A DNA stretch of 64,000 nt, taken from Limonium bicolor (taxonomy: Eukaryota; Streptophyta; Magnoliopsida; Caryophyllales; Plumbaginaceae). Every line of letters begins with the position of its first letter. Within the stretch, counting starts at the first letter, position 1. Below the pieces are notes generated by a model. It was not told the origin of the DNA. It made no database searches and worked only from the letters and a program-made list of their open reading frames with translations. Shown here piece after piece: positions 58,291 through 64,000 of this stretch. The stretch lies in NCBI GenBank assembly GCA_023374045.1, contig CM041776.1, positions 284,283,873-284,347,872 on the forward strand, read 5' to 3'. A program made the position numbers and the translations under genes.

Positions 58291-61200
58291 TGAAATACCC
58301 CAAACCTTGGTATGTTGGTTAAACATTAAAACATGAATTATTAAGACTAAAAAGAGTCTTAGAAACATTAGTAAACAATTTAAACAAAAGAAAACACAAA
58401 ATGTGCTTTAAAGTCAATAAGAGCTAAAATGTGCTCTAAGCTTGGAATAAGCTTGGTTAAGACCTAATGAACTTACCAAGACCTTATTTATATATTAATG
58501 AACATATTAAATCAATTACCAAAGAAAACCAAGCTTGAAAACAAGTTAAAACACAAAATGTGCTTTAAGGAGTCTTAAAGCACATTTTTGAAAAATTGTC
58601 TTGTAAATGAGTTTTGAGTGGCTAAATGTCCATCATTACTCTTAAATATATATGTGTACTATATAGTATCACATTTGGGTGGCTATATTAATGGGAAATC
58701 AAAATTTCACTTCTAAGTGCCTTGTTTAGGTGAATAGTGATTTTTATAAGCTAGTTTATAACATATGTTGTATTAAGTAATTAAATTGACAAACAAAGAC
58801 TAAAATACCCTCATTATAATATAGGGGGCCGGTTTTCTAAGTGTGGTGACTCACCACTCTCTAGTTGATATAATAAGTAAGGAAAGAAAACTAATTAAAC
58901 TTACTTTTTACTTTATAAGCATAAATATCTCCTTAAAGCAAATCCTATCTTCATTCTCATTTCTTTCCTTCATTTCCCACGGTCCCAACCTTCTTCTTCC
59001 CCTTCTTGCTGCTCTCTCACGGTAATACCACTACCACCATGGAAACTCCATCTTTGACCACTTGTTAAATCTTGCTCACTTGTCCAAATCAAAACAAACA
59101 CCACCAATCTCTTCCTCTCATCAAGCTCTTCATTCCTATCTTCTCAAAACTCCAAGAGCCCCATTTCGGTGCCAAGGTGTTCCACCATTGAAGGAGCTTG
59201 AGCTTGTCTTTTGACATATTGTTGATCTCCTTTGCTTCTAGGTAAGGAATCTCAAAGAAAGATCATGTTTCCTCCATGTTTTTACCTTGACCGAAAATAC
59301 ACATTGATATATCTCTTTGTGTGACTTTGTTCTAGCTTCATTCCAACTCTTCATGGACTAGGTGGAGTCCTCTCTTGTTACATATTCAAACTCTCTTCAA
59401 AGAGCAAGGTAAAACAACTACATTAATGTTTTTGAAACAATGTAAAATTAGGGTTTACAATGAGATGAAGCTTATAGCTTGAATACTCATTATAATGTTT
59501 GTATATTGTTTAGAACTTGACAAGGAAATAAATACCTTACCGGTTTGATAAGGAAACAAGAAAGAAGTTGTTTGGAAAAAGAGGTAAATCTACTAACCTT
59601 ATGTTGTTTAATGCCTTAGGAGAAATGAGCTTATAAATGCTTATTAAAACTACCTAAAGAGCAAATGGTGGGATGACTTAGTAAAGTATTCTCAAGAGCT
59701 TAGTAAAAGGCATATGTGTTGTTGAGTGTATTTGCAGGTCAAAGGCAAATATATTGTGGAAATTCAGTGTTTATGATTTAAGCACCTTAAGGGCCTAAGA
59801 GCTATGCATTTTAAGGGCCTAAGTGCCATGCAATTTAAGTTATGCTTTATATTGTAATGTGGTGTGATTTGAGTAAAGTTTTGTGGGTGAGAGTGTTCTT
59901 GTTGATTTAGGTGTTCATGTGTGATTAGTGGTGAAAACAATGTGTTTTGGTGTAACAAAATGCTAGGAGAACCTATGTTGAAATTTAGGAAATGCATAAG
60001 TAGTTCAAGATGTCTTAAAGGAATTTTGATGAATTAGGAAGTGTTCTAGTGTGTAATAAGGACTTAGGCATGATCTTGAGGTTTTAGTTTATACCAAAGT
60101 CATTTTGGACTTAGATTGAGACTTAGGCAAACTTTGGTAAAATAAGGAGAAAGTGTAAGCTTAGAAAAAGAGATTTCAAAGATGACATAAAGAGTTTTAG
60201 TTTGTAAGAAATGATGTTTAAGTAATAATGTTGTGTAGAAGATATGTCTTGGTATAATGGTTAGAATATGCATGAAACATCACTTAGGAACCTAGGGAGT
60301 AGATACTATAAGTGTTGGAGGCTTTGGAGAAGTTTGGCTAAGTGTTTAAGGTTGTAGAAAATGAGTATAATGGCACGTCCGAACTCCGTCCGAATTAGGA
60401 AGCTCGGACATGCCCTGTTACGCTTACAGTTTTCTGGGTTTTAGGTAGTGTCCGAACTACCGTCCGAATTTGGAAGTTCGGACGCACCCATTTCCTTCTC
60501 TGGATTTAGCTGCGACCTGTGTCCGAACTTAGGGAAGCTCGGACACAAGTTCGGACGCACCTGCTCCTTCTGTGGTTATTCTCGACCCATGTCCGAACTT
60601 CCGAAGTCCGGACACAAGTCGGACATGTGTCTGATTTCAGTTTAGAGTCCCGACTTGCGTCCGAACTTGGAAGCTCGGACACAAGTTCGGACAGGCCACT
60701 GTTGGGACCAAAAAATTATTGTTTTAAGATGGGAATTTTATCTAAAAATGGTAGTTTGGTATTATATATATTATAGGGTTATGTATAGAGATGTTAGAGG
60801 TGTTAATGAAAAAAGGTGAAAAGTGAAAAGTAAAGTATAGAATGTAAAATAAAATAAAACTATGTAATGTGAGTAGATAATGTAATGGTAAAGTGCAAGT
60901 GAATTAACGTAATGTGGAGTAGATAATTTAACTAGTGCGACGTTACTAATGTGTTTAGGATTCTCTCAAGGTGGAAACCAGTCGAGGCAAGGACCGAGGT
61001 ATGGTTTTTTGCAGTCTGTTGTCTACCGGTTTACACCGGCTTGGATGTTGTTTGCTTTTCTGGGTGTTACGACCTTATAAGATTAAGGCATGAAAAGAGT
61101 TTACAGTTGTTATACATTAAGATGTTGTAAGGATGTGACTCCTTTCCCTGGTTGTCTAACAAGACCTAAATGGTTGTTTGTATGTGACTTAACAAAATAT

Positions 61201-62160
61201 TGTGTGATCACTAACAAGTGCTAATCGGGGAAGTGAGGAGGTCCGGTTGTTCCGGCCACGCGTGTGATGGATGGGGGTCGATATCATATCCGGTTCGGCT
61301 CTCTTGGTGTATGTATAGGTGGTATTCCAATTTGGTTTCTACCTTCCCTTAGCTTATCCAAAGCTAGTTACTGACTCACGTCGGGCCACAGGGGCATACG
61401 TATGTTATTTCGGTGTGCTTGGGATTACTATATCCGACACACCTTGGGTATAAGTTAACCGTTCTATATAACTGGACGGTAACGAGGTTGGTAACGAGCT
61501 TAACATGGGATTGGTGAAAATCTCTAGGCTCTCATGGTATGCTAACTATGGTGGAAGGTCCTTGTCAGAACCGATTTTATGGGTTATGTATTGATGTTGT
61601 GCTATGCAAATTCCTTGCTATGCTATGGTATATATATATATATATGTTGTTGGGTGTTTTAAAAATGAATGCCATGTTATCATGACAATTGATTGCGCGT
61701 ATCCCGGTAGCCGATGGGCTGCGCGTTAGCCATACCAGCAAAGGTTGCTGACCCCCTCGGGGGCTCCATATTTTATTGCAGGATGAGGATCGAAGAAGCG
61801 GAGTGGCTCTAGGTCCTAGGTTGTTGATGTACTTTTGGTTGTTTAGGATTGTTGAGCCCGGGATGCGCCTGTGCTCCCGAGGCATTACCTTTTGGTAACG
61901 TTTGTTAAACAGTGGTGGATGTTTACGGTTGGTGGGTGTGATGTAAATTAAATACTCGGTATGGTTGGTTATGTTATATATGGATGTTAGATTCTATGCT
62001 CGGGAGTCTGATCATCAGACTGATACACTTGTATTTATTCTGCCTAGCTAACCACGTGGGTGGTTAACGGCGTTGTAACACCAAAGCGTTTAGTTATTGG
62101 TTGGTTGGTTATTTCCGCTGCGATTTCGGTAGTTGTTAGAAGCGTTGTAGGGGTGTTACA
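58291..62160 (+). repeat. 3' LTR of chromovirus C
   Basis: 3870 bp. See 5' LTR. Followed by the target duplication TCCAT at 62161-62165. Confidence 0.95.
60377..60694. repeat. TCCGAACTTCC/GGAAGCTCGGAC inverted repeats in the 3' LTR of C
   Basis: Second copy of the array at 50049-50369, with three one-base losses relative to it (GAACTCCG, TCTGTGG, AAGTCGG). Confidence 0.85.
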
Positions 62161-62165
62161 TCCAT

Positions 62166-62778
62166 AGAGTAGGGAGTTTGAAGCTCTAAGAAAATTAGGA
62201 TTGAGCTTCCTAGCCACCAAATGAGAAAACACACCAGGATCAAGAGGAAAAGAAGTCTGGAACAGCTTATCGAAGTGAGACCTAGCAATCTGTTCCAAGT
62301 TACGCCAGTGATAACTCATGACATTATAATGATAAGCAGTCCAAAAATTTGGGTTTTCCTGTTTTTAGCAGAAGCTTTATCATGAAAATAACCAGTATTT
62401 TTGTCTCCCTCTTTGAACCCCTTGTCTCTAGCTCTTTGTTTCCAAGTTATCTCCTCCTTCATTCTTAAGAGCTCGATTTCCAGGATAGTTCTTTTCCTAT
62501 TATTCAGATTTCCAACGGTAGGAGGAGATCTATCTAACAGCATTAGGTCCTGCTTTTTCTTTTTGATTTTCAATTAACCTTACTCAAGGACCAACCGTTC
62601 CATTGAGAGAGTTTATAGCATAGAGTTTCACCTTGCCAATCAGATTTAGCTCATTATGCCCCGAAACATCAATAACAATATCAAGACATTTCTTCTCGTT
62701 TAACCACAGGTTGTCAAATTGAAGACCCTAGCTGCGTTTTTATGAGAACCAAATATTCTGATCAAAATAGAGAAGTGA
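62166..62778 (-). pseudogene. LINE fragment 4: region between endonuclease and RT
   Basis: The minus strand reads EEITWKQRARDKGFKEGDKN-TGYFHDKAS, the hallmark of plant L1 ORF2 upstream of RT, then HFDKLFQTSF and NSLLYG, which join to MDEIFQVV at 47961 once element C is removed. Upstream 62574-62778 is too decayed to assign. CACTA 2 begins at 62779, so the 5' part of the LINE lies beyond it. Confidence 0.85.
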
Positions 62779-64000
62779 CACTAGTACAAAAAACGTCTAT
62801 TTCGGCGCCCCTATTTCGGCGGTTGTAGATAAAACCGCCGAAATAGAGGCCCGAGATGTTAACAGTATGTAAAGAAGGGGTCTATTTCGGCGGTTCCTAG
62901 ATATGAACCGCCGAAATAGGCCCTTTTTAATAATAAAAAAAATTAAATAGACCTATTTCGGCGGTTCCTTACACGAAACCGCCGAAATAGGTGTTCTATT
63001 TTCTTTTTTTTTAAATTTAATCATCTATTTCGGCGGTTCTTTGTTAGGAACCGCCGAAATAGGTCTCTTTAATTTTTTAATAATTAAAAAGGGCCTATTT
63101 CGGCGGTTCCTAACAAGGAACCGCCGAAATAGGTCCTTTTAATTAACCCCCCGACCCCGTTTCGAAACAATTACGATTTCATTAGGGTTAATTACCCCTC
63201 TTCTCCTCTCTCTGTTCGCGGCGATTTCGAACAAACCACCGCCACCACAGCCGTCGACCGCCGCCCTCCTCCTCCCCTGCTGTCGCCGGTGTCGCGCCGT
63301 CGGTGTGGTCTTCGGTTGGTGTCGCCAGCCTCATCCGCCACTAACAGAGGTCGAACAGAGGTGAGAGCAACCCTAAACTTTTGGGTTCGAATTTGTTTAG
63401 TTAATTGTTAATTTGTTGTTAAAATTGATAGATTGTTGTCACATTGTGATTGTGGATGATGATATTTTGTGTGTGTGAAATCTTTGCAAGATTTGGTTGT
63501 TAAACTATTAAATTTATGTATGTATGCACACAAGGTGTTCGATGAAATGTCCGAGTGAATTTTTGTGCTGTTTTGGCCCTTCTTTAAGTATAGTTAGGTT
63601 AGCTTATTTGGGCTAGATTTATTAAGCTTATAAACGTATGAATGAGTGTTATTAATGTGCAATAAATATAATTATAGTGATTGCGAGTAAAAGATATGTT
63701 GTTAATTAAGATGAGCATTAAGTATGAGTAGTTTGTTTCTTATATATTTAAAAGTATTGCGTGTGTGGAGAATTAGAGAAAGTGTTATGAAATGTATATG
63801 TACAGTGCAATGAAAACATGATATTAAATTAGCAACGAGTAATGATTATAGATGTGTCGCGTTGTGTAGTATGATGTCTGGTTGTGTCATAGTATATTTC
63901 ATCCTTTGGTTTTTTCGTTTATATATGAAAGGCAAAAAGTGAACCAAATTTCTTCATATAATATGCCCTATAAAACAAAATCCATCATCAACATGTGTTG
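62779..64000 (+). mobile_element. CACTA element 2, left end (runs off the window)
   Basis: Starts CACTAGTACAAAAAACG, the common plant CACTA terminus, after TGA as candidate 3-bp target duplication. A palindrome array follows, then leader-like sequence (63180-63360, CT-rich and CCG-rich) ending AACAGAG|GTGAGAG, a good donor, and T-rich intron-like DNA to the end of the window. No transposase domain is within view, so whether it is autonomous is unknown. Confidence 0.82.
62799..63135. repeat. Subterminal palindrome array of CACTA 2
   Basis: Five units of CTATTTCGGCGGTT - 6 to 11 bases - AACCGCCGAAATAG, spaced by A/T-rich DNA. Same design as CACTA 1 but an unrelated core sequence. Confidence 0.92.

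Larger units (their letters stand above)
47967..62160 (+). mobile_element. Chromovirus C: complete AlkB-carrying Ty3/Gypsy element
   Basis: 14.2-kb element with LTRs of 3.87 kb (TGAAATACCCC...GGGGTGTTACA), perfect target duplication TCCAT (47962-47966 and 62161-62165), initiator-Met tRNA primer site, Gag, AlkB, protease, RT, RNase H, integrase with chromodomain tail, and polypurine tract. It sits inside the RT of the LINE. All domains are present. Lesions seen: a stop in gag codon 20, about five one- or two-base frameshifts in pol, one stop before the integrase C-terminus. This is the best copy for studying the AlkB module. Confidence 0.95.

Noticed and set aside
47967..62160. Element C as an endogenous badnavirus or other pararetrovirus, since some of these have AlkB
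   Set aside because: It has LTRs, a 5-bp target duplication, integrase with a D,D,E triad and a chromodomain, and no movement protein was seen; this is a Ty3/Gypsy element.
1..64000. tRNA, rRNA or other structured RNA genes
   Set aside because: None was recognised; the TGGTATCAGAGC sites are retrotransposon primer-binding sites, not tRNA genes.

Overview
This is nuclear DNA of a flowering plant, probably a eudicot. It is AT-rich and almost wholly built of nested transposable elements: Ty3/Gypsy chromoviruses, a Tat/Ogre-type LTR end, Ty1/Copia, an L1-type LINE, CACTA elements, a MULE-type and a Stowaway-type MITE. Only one convincing intact host gene was found: an intronless RING-H2 (ATL8/ATL80-like) ubiquitin ligase at 29723-30292 on the minus strand.

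Layout. 1-2535 is the end of a Tat/Ogre-type element that sits inside the 3' LTR of chromovirus A (2536-16824, minus strand). Element A itself is inserted in the AlkB domain of a decayed relative, element B (16825-18810, plus strand). 18811-27925 holds old LTR, Copia and Gypsy relics, with a fairly young full-length Copia element (21831-27091, 257-bp LTRs, 5-bp target duplication GAACC) inserted in the Copia relic. 27926-34350 holds the ATL gene, the two MITEs and tandem repeats. 34400-62778 is one minus-strand LINE broken by a 5.2-kb solo LTR (34731-39919), a CACTA element (41286-46717) and the complete chromovirus C (47967-62160, plus strand, target duplication TCCAT). A second CACTA element starts at 62779 and runs off the window.

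Main discovery. Chromoviruses A, B and C each carry an ALKBH1-like Fe(II)/2-oxoglutarate dioxygenase domain (AlkB) between the Gag zinc knuckles and the protease. In C the catalytic half is an open reading frame that keeps the HxD...H iron ligands and the C-terminal arginines. In all three the AlkB reading frame ends at the same place in a TAG codon, before protease-polymerase begins. Small spliceosomal-type introns are recognisable inside the elements: one before the Gag zinc knuckles in A and C, and one just before the protease core in A and B but precisely absent from C. The order would be gag - AlkB - PR - RT - RH - IN - chromodomain, with expression apparently dependent on splicing. AlkB domains are known from some plant RNA viruses and badnaviruses. 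I know of no standard LTR-retrotransposon lineage defined by one, but I could not search.

How the parts would work together (inference): Gag with two zinc knuckles packages the RNA, AlkB could remove methyl groups from element RNA or cDNA, PR/RT/RH/IN carry out the copy cycle from an initiator-Met tRNA primer, and the C-terminal chromodomain guides insertion. All three copies contain frameshifts. In element C the two LTRs differ mainly by one-base indels, so some of those lesions may be assembly errors.
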